Shown here: one piece after another, positions 47,216 to 58,900 of the stretch
Layout of the letters: every line of letters starts with the position of its first letter
Numbering within the stretch: the stretch's first letter is position 1
Origin: Aegilops tauschii subsp. strangulata
Taxonomy: Eukaryota; Streptophyta; Magnoliopsida; Poales; Poaceae
DNA length: 64,000 nucleotides
Reading direction: 5' to 3'
NCBI RefSeq assembly: GCF_002575655.3
Contig: NC_053040.3
Coordinates: 459,406,780-459,470,779 of the forward strand
The notes under the pieces: generated by a model
The model's database searches: none
The model's input: the letters and a program-made list of their open reading frames with translations, nothing else
What the model was told of the DNA's origin: nothing
Made by a program: the position numbers and the translations under genes

Positions 47216-48065
47216 TGGGATAATTAGATTGATGCCCCTAGTTGTGTCCCACTCGTTTGTTTTACCCCTAATTCCCAAAAGTCACCGATTCTGTCCAAAT
47301 CACTTTGCTCCTCTTATGCTTTTGCCCTTTGACCGTCAGTTTGAAAACTTCATAACTAATTCATACTAAATCAGCAAAAATTCAAATAAGATACCAAAAT
47401 GTTCAGAAAAACATCACCTATATGTCAGTGTCATTTGCATTCATGAAAAAAGTGTTGGAAAGTGCCCATCCGAGTTTTAGCTCTTATGCTACCACCATGA
47501 ATAGTAAAATCTAAAAAAGTTCAAAAAAATTCAAAAATAATTTGGTGGCAAAGAATGACAAATGTTTTAAGTGCCTGCCAAGTTTCATCAGGGAATAACA
47601 TACGTGGGTGCCGCAGCAAAAAAAACAATCAGCACTCCAAAATAGATTATTTTTTTGCCAGGACTTCCACGAATGTCGTTCCATAATGAAACTTGGCAAG
47701 CACTTAGAACACTTGTCGTTCTTTGCCACCATATTTTTTTTGAATTTTTTTTGAATTTTTTAGAGTTTACTATTCATGGTGGTATCAAAAGAGCTAAAAC
47801 TCGGATGTGCACTTTCCAACACTTTTTTCATGAATGCAAATGACACTGACATATAGGTGATGTTTTTCTGAACATTTTGGTATCTTATTTGCATTTTTTT
47901 GATTTTGTATGAATTAGTTATGAAGTTTTCAAACTGACGGTCAAACGGTCAAAGGGCAAGAGCATAAGAGGATCAAAGTGACTTGGACATAACCGGTGAC
48001 TTTTGGAAATTAGGGGTAAAACAGACGAGTGGGACAAAACTAGGGGCATAAATCTAATTATCCCA
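47216..48065. mobile_element. Foldback element / long inverted-repeat MITE, ~850 bp
   Basis: Starts TGGGATAATTAGATTGATGC and ends with its near-perfect inverse GCATAAATCTAATTATCCCA. The arms pair for about 400 bp each (47216..47620 and 47650..48065) with a short centre containing A-runs. Flanks share TATATTT on both sides, a 7..8-bp possible target duplication. No ORF. A transcript through it would form a long hairpin. Confidence 0.88.
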
Positions 48066-48438
48066 TATATTTTCTCTGCAAACAGTACCAGTTAGTCGTG
48101 CTTCAAAACTGAACGGCACGCCATTAAAAAAAAGTCGAGAAATAATGCGGCACCTCGGGCCAACGCGGCCAGATCGCATTTTGCACGAGAAATTACACAC
48201 GATGTTTCGTTGACATGTGGTCCCGTTCCAACATGTCAGTGAGACGACGGCGAGTCCTTTTGTACAATTTCCGAAAGGACATGTAGGCCGGGGCGCCTCT
48301 TCGTGTACCGTGGCAAACTGGCAACCGTCCACCGACTCTTCGCCTTTCCCTCTCGATTTGGAACTGCTGTCGCACGCTCTTCCTCCCTCCTCCATTTGCC
48401 TTCACCCTTCCTTCTGCCATTGCTCGATCGTCTTCTCC

Positions 48439-49836
48439 ATGGAGGGAACAAGCCGGAAACGACCCCGTTATTCGTGCCCCGATCTGAAAGATGACGTGGT
48501 GGGGGAACTCATTGATCGGTGCGACATCATCACCTCGGCTAGCATGGAAGGTTCGTTTAAGCCCATTCTTGACTCAACTAATAACATCATTACAAGGAAC
48601 CCAAGGGTCCAGGAGCGGTTTTATCTCCCTTATCTTCTTCGCTATAAGCCTGTTTGCATGGGCGCGGACGACGGAGGCCTCGCCTTGTGCAAGTTGATGC
48701 CGCTTGATAACGATACGTGTGATGTCAAGATGCCATCGCTTAAGGGTAAGTCCTGGGCTGGCACAAATGGAGATTGGGTTGTTTATATTGGGTACAATTG
48801 CGAGTGGGAACTTGTGAATGTGTACACTCGTCAGCGGATTCCACTTCCAAAAATCTCCGAGTGCCCTGAGGTTGAGCACACAGATGATCTACGTACGTTC
48901 AAATACGATCATGGTGACTGTCGTCTACTGAAGATAGCAATTTGTCGAGTTCCCAACCGCTCTTGGAATTACAAGAACTATCAAGTTGTTGCTATCTTCG
49001 ACAAGCTTGTTGCCGTCCTTCGTCGTTCGACTGGATGGATATTGCTCAAAAATCAGTTTCTATACACGGATGTGTACTGTGATGCAATTGAATACGAGGA
49101 TCTTGTGTTTGCTGCCACCACTCATGGCACTGTTTTTGCATGGGATCCTCGTAGTTTCGGTACGTTTGTCTTCCACCATAATTATAATTGTTTCATCCAC
49201 ATGCATGCGGGTTAGCAAGTTTCCCTTTACTAATTAACCTTCTTCTTGTGTTTCCAAGGTCCTGTGAACATTCCACCACCTATACTTGAAAAAATTTATA
49301 AGCAAGGGGGAGATGACGATGGTGATGATCACGAGCATGAGGAGGAGCAAAACTTATATACTCAGTGGCGCCTGGCAACTAATTCCGATGGATCACCTCT
49401 TCTTGTCTGTATACAGTGCACTCAGACTGTTACTACTGAGGAAGCAGGTGTTGTCTCCCATGATCGCGCTCTCCTGACCTATTCCAACACCCGTTGCATG
49501 GTATTCAGGACGGATACTAGTGTGCTAGCGCAAACACCTTCTCCCTGGTTCAGTATTGATAGTCTTGGAACAAACTCGCTCTTCCTTGGACCAAACTATC
49601 CAATGATGGTGAAAGGCGATCCAGCTGCTGTTGACACAACGTTACTACCATTTATGAGAAGCAACTGTATCTATACCTCGGACATTTCGGTGGTTCCCTA
49701 CCCTGGTCCTGATATATGTCGCTTCAGCCTGGATGATCATTCCTGCGTTGCTCTCGATATTGACAATAGCTGGCCCTTCCCAGAGCACCTATGGTTCAAA
49801 GCAAGCGTTTCTAACGCTGAGGATTGGTTGAGTTGA
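48439..49836 (+). CDS. DUF295-type protein, intact two-exon gene carried in CACTA-2
   Basis: Exon 1 48439..49159 and exon 2 49259..49836 join through a 99-bp GT-AG intron (TTTCG/GTACGT ... TTCCAAG/GTCC). The product is 432 aa ending in TGA. The N-terminus is MEGTSRKRPRYSCPDLKDDV, a weak relic where relatives have an F-box. The middle and C-terminal parts carry the DUF295 pattern: DNDTCDVKMPSLKGKSWAGT, GDWVVYIG, ELVNVYTRQRIPLP, VVAIFDKLVAVLRRSTGWIL, YEDLVFAATTHGTVFAWD, MVFRTDT, SLGTNSLFLGPNYPM, NCIYTSDI. DUF295 proteins are a large, fast-evolving plant family, often with F-boxes (KIB-like), whose C-terminus probably forms a propeller. There is a short acidic insert (GGDDDGDDHEHEEEQN). No damage seen, so it could be functional; expression unknown. 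Confidence 0.88.
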
Positions 49837-50537
49837 AGTTCATTTCATTGCTTGTTATTTGTTGTGTGATGAAAACTTTAGTATTTGCTAGAATGTTTTG
49901 TTGGAAATAATCTATAATCCAACATGTATCCTGGTTGTCGTTGTGTGTTGATGACTTGTTGTATTTAATGAATGGTACATTTCAGTTGCGAATGCATGTC
50001 ATAGACTCAATTTATGAATGGTTTTCGAGTCACTTCTTGGAGTGTGAGTACCGTAGTAGTATAGCCAGCATCCGGTTAGTATATGAAGTTGCCACATCAC
50101 ATAGAGCCAACCTAATATTGGAGTATGCTAGCCCTCCACCGACGCGCCGCTTCAAATGGCGGAGGAAGTGAGAGGTCGCGTCACCTTGTGTCCAGATCTG
50201 AGATGCCACGTGTACCAGATGAATGACTCCAAGTTCGACCACCGTGATGTTAGGTGCGAGCCCAGGAACACTGTTGGAGAGACCCCCCTCATAATTTTCC
50301 TACATTGGTCGTTTGATTCATAGGATAGAATGCTATAGGATTTTTTTCCTATGTAATCATCTTTTAATTGGCAATCTAGCATCCACTCCAACTTTTGTTT
50401 CACTTCCTTTGTTCCTACAAAGAGAGTACTTGCTCTAAATGATGAGCCGCTGCAAGAGCCGCCTATATTTATTAACCATGCTCTAAAAAGGTGGACCAAC
50501 TTTGGCTATAGTAGTACTGTACTAGGTTAGTAGGTGA
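49837..50537. other. 3' region of DUF295 gene and spacer
   Basis: Probable 3' UTR in the first ~150 bp. Beyond that no feature is recognised. Confidence 0.4.
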
Positions 50538-52135
50538 CCTTGCGCTTGGCTCTTCTCCTCTTCCGGAAGTCGAACAATAATGATGGTACTACAGTAGTAC
50601 TTCTGGCAATCTGACACCAAATGAACTGCTGCACGTCCACCGCTTGTAAGCGAAAGTTTCTCCTCGTGCTGCGAGCCACCGCGCACGCGTTGGCGAGGGA
50701 GAAGGCGTAGTAAGCAAGCTTCCGTCGTTCTGCGAGTTGACGGGACACATCAAAGTTATTTATTAGTACTCAAGATGATAGTGTCGTGTGTGTGTGTGCG
50801 TTCATAGGGGTGAGTGTATGCGCGTGTATATGAGCGCTTGCGTCTGTACTGTGTAAAAAAACATAAATGCGTGTCAAAAAGAGACTAGTCAGTATACTCA
50901 ATATTGTGCACCTCGGAGAGGAAAACGATAGAACTAGTACGTATTTATTTACGGTGCAGATTCACTCATTTTGCTCCATATGTACTCCGTCTCGGTGTAG
51001 TCTAGTCACTTGTTGAAATCTCTAGAAGGGAAAATACTCCTTTCTGGTTTACAGGGCTATGCTAGCAAGTAGTTGTACGTACTAGTACAATAGTGGGCTC
51101 ACATAGCAATTTTGTCTAATGCAAGAGCCTGGCTGTATGCGTGCTCCAATGTTCGCAACTGCAACGTTTGGTTTGCGCTTGGCTCTTCGCCTCTTCGAGA
51201 AGACGAACAATGATGTTACTACTACTGCTTCTACAGTGTCGAATCCACTGCTGCATGTCCATCCACCGCGAGCGGGACGGATAGCTTGTTGTAGAAGTAC
51301 TACTAAGCAAAAGCATGTCCTCGTTTGCGAGCAACCGCGCGCATGGGTGAGGGAGAAGGCGTGTAGTAAAATCAAGCTTCTCCTCGTTGTACGAGTTGAC
51401 GCGACACATCATAGCACTGGCCCCACATGCTTGCCTCTAAACTTGGCTGAAAGACCCGCAATGTACAATATATTTGCTGCAACCTCTAACATTTACCCAC
51501 CACAAATTAAAATATATGTGGTCGTATGCATCTTTCTGATGTAGAGGCCGGGGAGTCCCCCCTTTTTGAAAAAAAACAAATTAAAATATATATTCCTGTC
51601 TTGACCAGATGAGCGTGCAAACTACCATCACTAGGGTGTCAGGTAGGGCCAGAAGACTATTTTTTTTTAAAAAAAACTTCGAGACGGCCACATATCATGG
51701 AGCCGACCCCAACGATTTTAAGCTTACATGCACGGTACACGCTATCCTAGACTACTCTACACATGAAACTGCCACACGAGCGTCCGGGCTGCGCTTAGCT
51801 CTTCGCCTCTTCGGGAAGTCAAACAATGATGGAGTACTACTGCACTGGAGGAGTACTACAGTACGCTTCTGTCCATCTGACACCGATTGAACTGCTGCAT
51901 GTCCACCGCGTGCGGGAGGGAGAGCGTGTAGCGAAAGCTTCTCCTAGTCTTGCCAGCCACCACGCTCATTGGCGAGGAAGGGACGCTCCTGCCTTTGTGT
52001 GTATGATAGGTGGGCCCGACAGGTGTGTGGCCAACCTGTCATACAGCCAAAGGCAGGTGCAGTTAAGTCCGCAAGGGAGAGGATAATCAAACTTCTCGTT
52101 GATGTACGAGTTGACGCGACACATCAAAACACTGC
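50538..52135. repeat. Three diverged copies of a ~220..350-bp unit
   Basis: Units begin at 50538, 51175 and 51788. Each starts GCGCTT(G/A)GCTCTTC, CCTCTTC, then GAACTGCTGCA(T/C)GTCCA and GGGAGA(A/G), and ends near GAGTTGACG(C/G)GACACATCA (50730, 51393, 52107). Spacing is about 620 bp, so larger blocks were duplicated and then diverged. No reading frame is conserved. Confidence 0.8.
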
Positions 52136-52279
52136 ACTTGATATATTTCAATAATTTGCGTTTACCGATGCATTAATTACAACGCATGCATGCATGTTGT
52201 GACTCTCCTTTTGATACTTGCATGTGTTGATTTAATGCACCTTGAAGTAGTATAAAACATGTGATGGTAAAGCTTTGTA

Positions 52280-52520
52280 ATACCCGGGCCCAAGTCGAGA
52301 GATGGTTGTGCACGAGGAGGGCGAGATCATGCAGACCGAACAGGACCCGACGATGGAGCTCTCTAAGGTCTCGATGGACCTCACCGTGCTCCACTGCCCC
52401 TTGTGCCTGCGCCCCTTGAATTGTGGTTTCTCAACGAGTTGTGCTGAACTTCTTGTGAACTGTGGTGGTTTTCAGTAATGAAAATCGGAAGGGGCAAGCC
52501 CTTCTTTGATCAAAAAAAAT
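52280..52520 (+). mobile_element. LINE 3' end fragment
   Basis: The stretch ends TAATGAAAATCGGAAGGGGC, AAGCCCTT, CTTTGATC, poly(A) (52501..52508). The sequence just before the A-run (TAATGAAAA, then a GGGGCAA...GCCC hairpin) is built like the tail of the LINE at 2880..2924. Strongly 5'-truncated; no RT remains. Confidence 0.55.
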
Positions 52521-52919
52521 TAATCATCCTTATATATTCATCAGTCTTGCTATAAGTCGCAGTAGATGCTATATAGGTCCGTCGGATCTTACATCAAGAT
52601 CCATGCTTTCAGATTTTCTTTTTTCTCTCTTAAATCTCAGTCGAGTGAGACATAGCCACGCCATTAAACAGAGGTTCGGGCGCCATTAATGGAGACCTTG
52701 GGAGAGAGGTGGACGTCAGATGGAGGTCAAAGCGCTCTCCTCCCGATAAGCACGCGCAGGGGTCTGATCGCACGCCTCTCGTACTCAAATAGCTACCCTG
52801 CACGGCGCCTCCTAGCTAATAAAAAATGGGGACGCGTGGCGGCACGTAAATGGTACTAGTAAGTAGAACGCCCACGGTTTCAATAATACTTGTGTTTCCG
52901 ATTGTAACGTGACAACACT
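52521..52919. other. CACTA-2 spacer without recognised feature
   Basis: Mixed sequence; nothing supported. Confidence 0.4.
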
Positions 52920-52959
52920 TGTTCCAAAATGACTTTGTTGAATGTTAATGTGTGCGCCT

Positions 52960-54970
52960 TCACAAATCGGACTGCAAATTTACCACAACATGTTGGTGCC
53001 ATGTCATGGCACCAAGCCAAGTTTCATTATTTTCATGCGTGTTTTGGATTTACAGGAATTAAAAAACTAAGTTTCTCAATGTTTCCAACCCAGCCACGAC
53101 GCCCAGAATTTTGAATTTCATTCCCATTTCTTGCATGGAACCTAGAAATTTACCCGAGGACACACATGTGATTTTTCAACCAACTTTGGTGCACTGGAAC
53201 ATGTGCTTGTATTTCAAATTTGAATTATGCACACAAAGGTGACACGTTCCCTCCCGGAACCACGAGCCTTCTTGAGAGAAGCTCCGATTTGCAAGAAGCT
53301 TATACCAAAATTTGTTCCTATTCGGCCAATTTTTTTTACCACGGCATGGTACTACCATGACATGACACCATGCCAAGTTTCATGATTTTAAAACCAAGTT
53401 TCTCAATGTTCTCGACCGAGCCACGTTGCCCAGATGTTTGAATTTTATTCTCATTTTTTGCATGGGACCTACTCCCTCCTTCCATCTATATAGGGCCTAA
53501 TGTGTTTTTCAAGATAACCTTTGACTACTGACAAGATTAATAGCACATGAGATGTATACTATGAAAATTATATTATTGGAAGCTCCTTTGACATACAAAT
53601 TTGAAGGTATGCTTTGTGTAAGTTGCATGTCATATATTATTGCTCTAACGTTTGGTCAAAGTTAGCCTCGAAAAACGCATTAGGACCTATATAGATGGAA
53701 GGAGGGAGTAGAAATTCACCCGAGGACACAAATGTGATTTTTCAACCAACTTTGGTGCACGGGAGCATGTGCTTGTAGTTCAAATTTGAATTATGCACAT
53801 TAAATGACCAAAAACTCAATTAATGTGTAAATAAGGCCAAACGAAGCCGGAATAATTCCAAAATTTAACAGGGCACTCATGTAGTTCTATGTTGCCTTTG
53901 TAAATAAACTCAAGGGGGACAACGTATATCGTTTCACACTCAAAGGTGGCACGTTCCCTCTCAGAACCACGAGCCTTCTTGAGAGAAGCTTCGGTTTGCA
54001 AGAATCTTATACCAAAATCTGTTCCTATTCGGCCAATTTTTTTACCACAACATGGTAGTACCATGACATGACATCCATGCCAAGTTTCATGATTTTCAGA
54101 CGTGTTTTGGATTTACAAGAATTTTAAAACCAAGTTTCTCAATGTTCTCGGCCGAGCCACGATGCCCAGATGTTTTAATTTTATTCTCATTTCTTGCATG
54201 GGACCTAGAAATTCACCCGAGGACACAAATGTGAATTTTGAACCAACTTTGGTGCACGAGAGCACGTGCTTGTAGTTCAAATTTGACTTATGCACATTAA
54301 ATGACCAGAAACTCAATTAATGTATAAAAAATGACAAACGAACCCGGAATAATTCCAAAATTTAACAGGGCACTAATGTAGTTCTATGTTGCCTTTGTTA
54401 AGGAACTCAAGGGGGGCAGCGTATATCGTTTCACACTCAAAGGTGGCACGTTCCCTCTTAGAACCACGAGCTTCCAAATCGGCCCAATTTTTTACCACAA
54501 CATGTTGGTGCCATGACATGACACCATGCCAAGTTTCATGATTTCCAGGCGAGTTTTGGATTTACATGAATTTAAAATCAAAGTTTCTCGATGTTCTCGG
54601 TCAAGTCATGACGCCCAGATGTTTGAATTTCATTCTCATTTCTTCCATGGGACCTAGAAATTCAACCAAGGACACACATGTGATTTTTCAACCCACTTTG
54701 GTGCACCGGAGCATGTGCATGCAATTCATATTTAGATTATGCACATTAAAAGTCCAGAAACTCAATTAATGTATAAAAAGGCCAAATGAACCCGAAATAA
54801 TTCCAAAATTTAGCAGGGCACTCATATAGTTCTATGTTGCCTCTGTAAATAAAATCAGGGGGGAGGCAGCGTATATCGTTTCGCACACAAAGGTGACACG
54901 TTCCCTCTCGGAACCACGAGGCTTGTTGAGAGAATCTCCGGTTATGCAAGAGGCTTATACCAAAACTTGT
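52960..54970. repeat. Tandem array of four ~450-bp units
   Basis: Units carry in order: TTTTTACCAC(A)ACATG, ACATGACACCATGCCAAGTT, TTTTGGATTTAC, AGTTTCTCAATGTT, GCCACGACGCCCAGA, TTCTTGCATGGGACCTAGAA, ACCCGAGGACACA(C/A)ATG, CAACTTTGGTGCAC, TTGAATTATGCACA, GTGACACGTTCCCTC, GAACCACGAG and CTTGTTGAGAGAA-like words. Starts fall at about 52975, 53325, 54030 and 54485. One unit is split by a MITE. Several units retain short minus-strand frames, but none is conserved. Confidence 0.88.
53472..53708. mobile_element. Stowaway-like MITE inside tandem array
   Basis: TIR CTCCCTCCTTCCATCTATAT / ATATAGATGGAAGGAGGGAG, flanked by TA at 53470..53471 and 53709..53710. 237 bp, AT-rich centre. Confidence 0.93.
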
Positions 54971-55640
54971 CCCAATTCAGCCAAAAATTATATGTATGAA
55001 AACAGGGTTTAGATTATCCCAAACATCTCGCTACCTAGACCAATAATGTACTATGATTTGAATTCAACACAAAATGGATACAAATATTTGAATTGGAGAG
55101 CGTATGGTACATGTAGTTCATAGTGAAATATGATTACTGCTATATGTATGTTTTTTGTTATCAAGATAATATTTAAATTATTGTATAACTTGACAACAAT
55201 CGTATTCAAATGAGAAAAATTGATTCAAATTTAGTCCATATGGTAGACAACAATATATATGTTCACATGGTGGAGTAAAATGTTCATATATGATGGAAGA
55301 TCAAAATGTACGACTACATCAATTATAAACCGCAAGGTCACCTAACGATATATTTGAATTCAACATAACGTGGATTCAAAAATTGAAATTCGAGATCATG
55401 GCATCTGTAATCATATAAAAAGGGACATTACTCTTTCTTTGGTGGGAATTGATTTGTTTTTTGTTGTTGTTGAGGGAAGTGCGAATCGATTTGGTACTGT
55501 GCAGGGTAATCTTGTTCTCCCGATTTTTTTTATATTTTTCTTGTAGTTTTTTCAATGGCATCTATAGCAATATAGTAAAAGGGGACATGACTCTCTTGTG
55601 TCTTGTATGAATTGTTTTTTACATGTTAAGTTTGTTCTGC
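54971..55640. other. AT-rich spacer in CACTA-2
   Basis: No gene or repeat structure recognised. Confidence 0.4.
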
Positions 55641-55991
55641 CGAACAAGGAATCTGCACCTTGTTATCCCGAAATTTTCAAGCTCGAGTATCTTTTGTCTC
55701 ACCTGCTTTGAAACTCCCGCTTCTTCAACACGCGCCGCGCCTTGTTATCCCAAAATTTGGACCTGCGCGAGAACTCCCTCCTCATCCGAAATCGCTCCCG
55801 CAGCCCAGACACGCGAAACCCCCCTCCTACCCCTCAGCCGGAAATGAAGCTCCACGTCGTGGTGTCAAAACCGGTGGGGGTACGCTGGTAACTTACCCTA
55901 CATTTCAGACAAGCGCGTCCCTAAGCTTGGCTCCCCCTCCCCCTTTGCCCCCCCATTCGTACACCGAGGCCGCCAAAACCCGCGAAACCCC

Positions 55992-58900
55992 ATGCCCCTC
56001 CGTCGGCCTCCCGACCGCCGCCCAGCCGGAGACTCTTCCCCGACTACGTCGTCCCCCGCAATAGCTCGCCGTCCCTCATCCACCGCACCGGATGAGGATC
56101 CGTTGTCGATCTCGTCGTCCCGCCGGATCAGCCGCCCCGTCCTCCACCTCCAAGGAGCTACCCCGACGTTCGCCTCGTCTATCGCGCCACCTCAATCCCC
56201 ACAGCGCCGTCTTGACCTGCCCCACCGGAACCGCAGCACCCTCAGCAATTCCTCCGATGAAGCCGAGGCCAACTTGGCGCCACCAAGGAGGTTCTGCACT
56301 CACCGGTGCATTTTATCTTTTATTCGATCTCACGGGGCTGCCGGTGCTCGATACCGAGTAGACATGGCGTGTCTCCATCGACGGCGCTGTCGCCGGCCAC
56401 ATCATCCACGACGTCTCTCCCCCACGTTGTTGCTTCCTCGGCGGCGACTTCCACAACGGCACTAGCTGCAGCTGCTCCGGCTCTCGCTCGCGCTGCTGCT
56501 CTGTTCTTGCTGTCGGTCGCGCTGCTGCACTGCTCCTGCTTTCGTTCGTGCTGTTGCTCTGCTCTTGCTCTCGCTTGCGCTGCTGCTGCTGCACGACCTC
56601 CGGCTGCTACAGGAGTTGCTGCTTTAGCACTCGCGGTGCTACTGCACGACTTGCTCTCTGCTAGTGCGTTCCCTGCTCGAGCGTCTGCTGATTTAGATCA
56701 CTGCTTCTCTGCTACTAGTGCTCGAACGCCCTAAACATCTATTGCAATGCTCTGTTACTAGTTCAATTAGTTTTGACAGTAAAATTCAGTTTTGACTGTG
56801 AAGTTCATTTTCTTCAGTTAAGTTCAGAGTGAACAGTACTTACAACATCTGTCGGAGCGGCCGTGGCGCCGCTGATGCGTTTTACATCTAGCACTTTTTG
56901 GTGATGTATTTTACATCATCTATTGCAGATGATATTAGGGTCCCACTTCAGATTAACGTTGCCTGTCTTGTCATGCTTCAGCCTCGTTGCCGTACACCTT
57001 AGCGGAGCTGCTCCAACGACGAAACCGTCCATCACAGCGGAGCAGTACCCTCGGCGCCATTTCCAGAGGCCTCGGATCTTCTTCCCCGCCTCCGACAGTC
57101 ACACCAGCATCATCACCATCCTCCACGTCCAATCCAATGATGCTGAGGTCCACAAGGCTATGCCAAAGAGGTTGTACACTCGTCGCATCACTTTGTTTCT
57201 CCATTCCTCTGTTCTTCCAATTCATGTGAGCCAAACACCCAAGTTGACTGAAATCCTATGTTTCCAAATGCGCTGTTTTGCACGTGCATTCCTATCCTAT
57301 TCCTGTGTTTTTCCTGTCCCTGCGTTTATAGAATCCTCCAATTCTAAGGAGCCCTTACAGATTTACTTCATTTTCAGATAGGCGTCAAAGAAAACTCTGT
57401 GTCTTATGTCCTGCTCCTGCCGTGCCGTCATCCACCCCACCTGAGGTGCACCATCGACAGAAGCGTTCACTGCAGCAGAGATCCCCCTGCAGACTTCCTT
57501 TCGCTACCTCAGATCATCTTCCCCGTTGCCGGCAGCTACGCCAACTGCATTACCATCATCGACTGAGCAGATGAACCTGAGGACTACACAGTTCCGGAAG
57601 AGAGGTCGCAGTCTTTCGTGTTTGCTCACGTTATACATCGGTTATTATTACCTGCTACTTTATCGTTCAATCTTGAGTTTTGAATTGCCCATGGGTCTCA
57701 TATCGAGCCAGCAACGAATAGTATTTGTCTACTATCTGGTTCATCTGGGGTCTTCTATGTGGTTCATGTTGGGTGGGCAACAAACAATAGATGATCCATT
57801 GTCTATCTTTTTAAACTGAAGCTATAATCTACCTGCTATCATTAGTTTTGGATCCATCCACTCGTTTGCTACCATCAGTCTTGATTTTTGCATGCACCCC
57901 TTAGGCCTTACAAAATCTAACTTTTTTTTATTATGCATGTCAGATATTGTACACAATTGTACTGAACATGTAGAGAAAAAGAGAAGACCGTTGCGTGCGA
58001 ATATAATGTCATGCAGACGCCGCTCCATGGTGGGCGAAGTGCCCCCCCTCCTGCATTTCCAGATTGTATTCCAGAGAAAGATAACTGTTCAGATGGAGAT
58101 TCAGAAGGAGCCGACCACGCCTGTTTACCACCTGAGGTGTTTGCTCTAACCTGGCATGCTGATGTTGGTCATATCATGCATATGGCGCCTTGCATTGCTT
58201 ACATTATACATCTTATATGTCATCAGCTTAGTTTAGATTTGCTTTGTGTGAATGCCACCTGTTTGGTTTCTATATCATACTCCCACCATTCCTAAATATT
58301 TGTCTTTTTAGAGATTTCAACAAGTGACTACATACGGAACAAAATGAGTGAATCTACACTCTAAAATATGTCTATATACATCCGTATGTGGTAGTCCATT
58401 TGAAATCTCTAAAAAGACAAATATTTAGGAACGGAGGGAGTATATGGGAATTATGCAATGCCATCTTCTTTAGCCAGGCATCATATACGTGAATCATGCA
58501 ATGCCATCCTATTTAGCCAATCATCGTATATGTGAATTGTATTGTGCCATATTTTTTTCCATAATGTATTCCATTTGTCAACAATGTTTATACATTCATC
58601 TACTCTTCCTGTGCATCAGCCATTTGAGTCGGTCATGGGAAAATCTGGAGTGAAAACAAGGTCTTCTAAGTAGTCAGTGCTACCTGTCGATGCAGATTTC
58701 TTGCTGGTTACAGATAGCTCCTCAGAGGAGGATTCAGAGAGACATGACCAGTCATATCCCCCCCTCGAGGTGCATGCTCTAACTTGGCTGGGTTATATTG
58801 CTCATATCATGCATATGGTGTCTTGCATTGCCATGCCATCTGCTTAGATTAGACATGCTTTGTGTGAATGCCTCCTGTTTGCTTTCTATATCAGATATGT

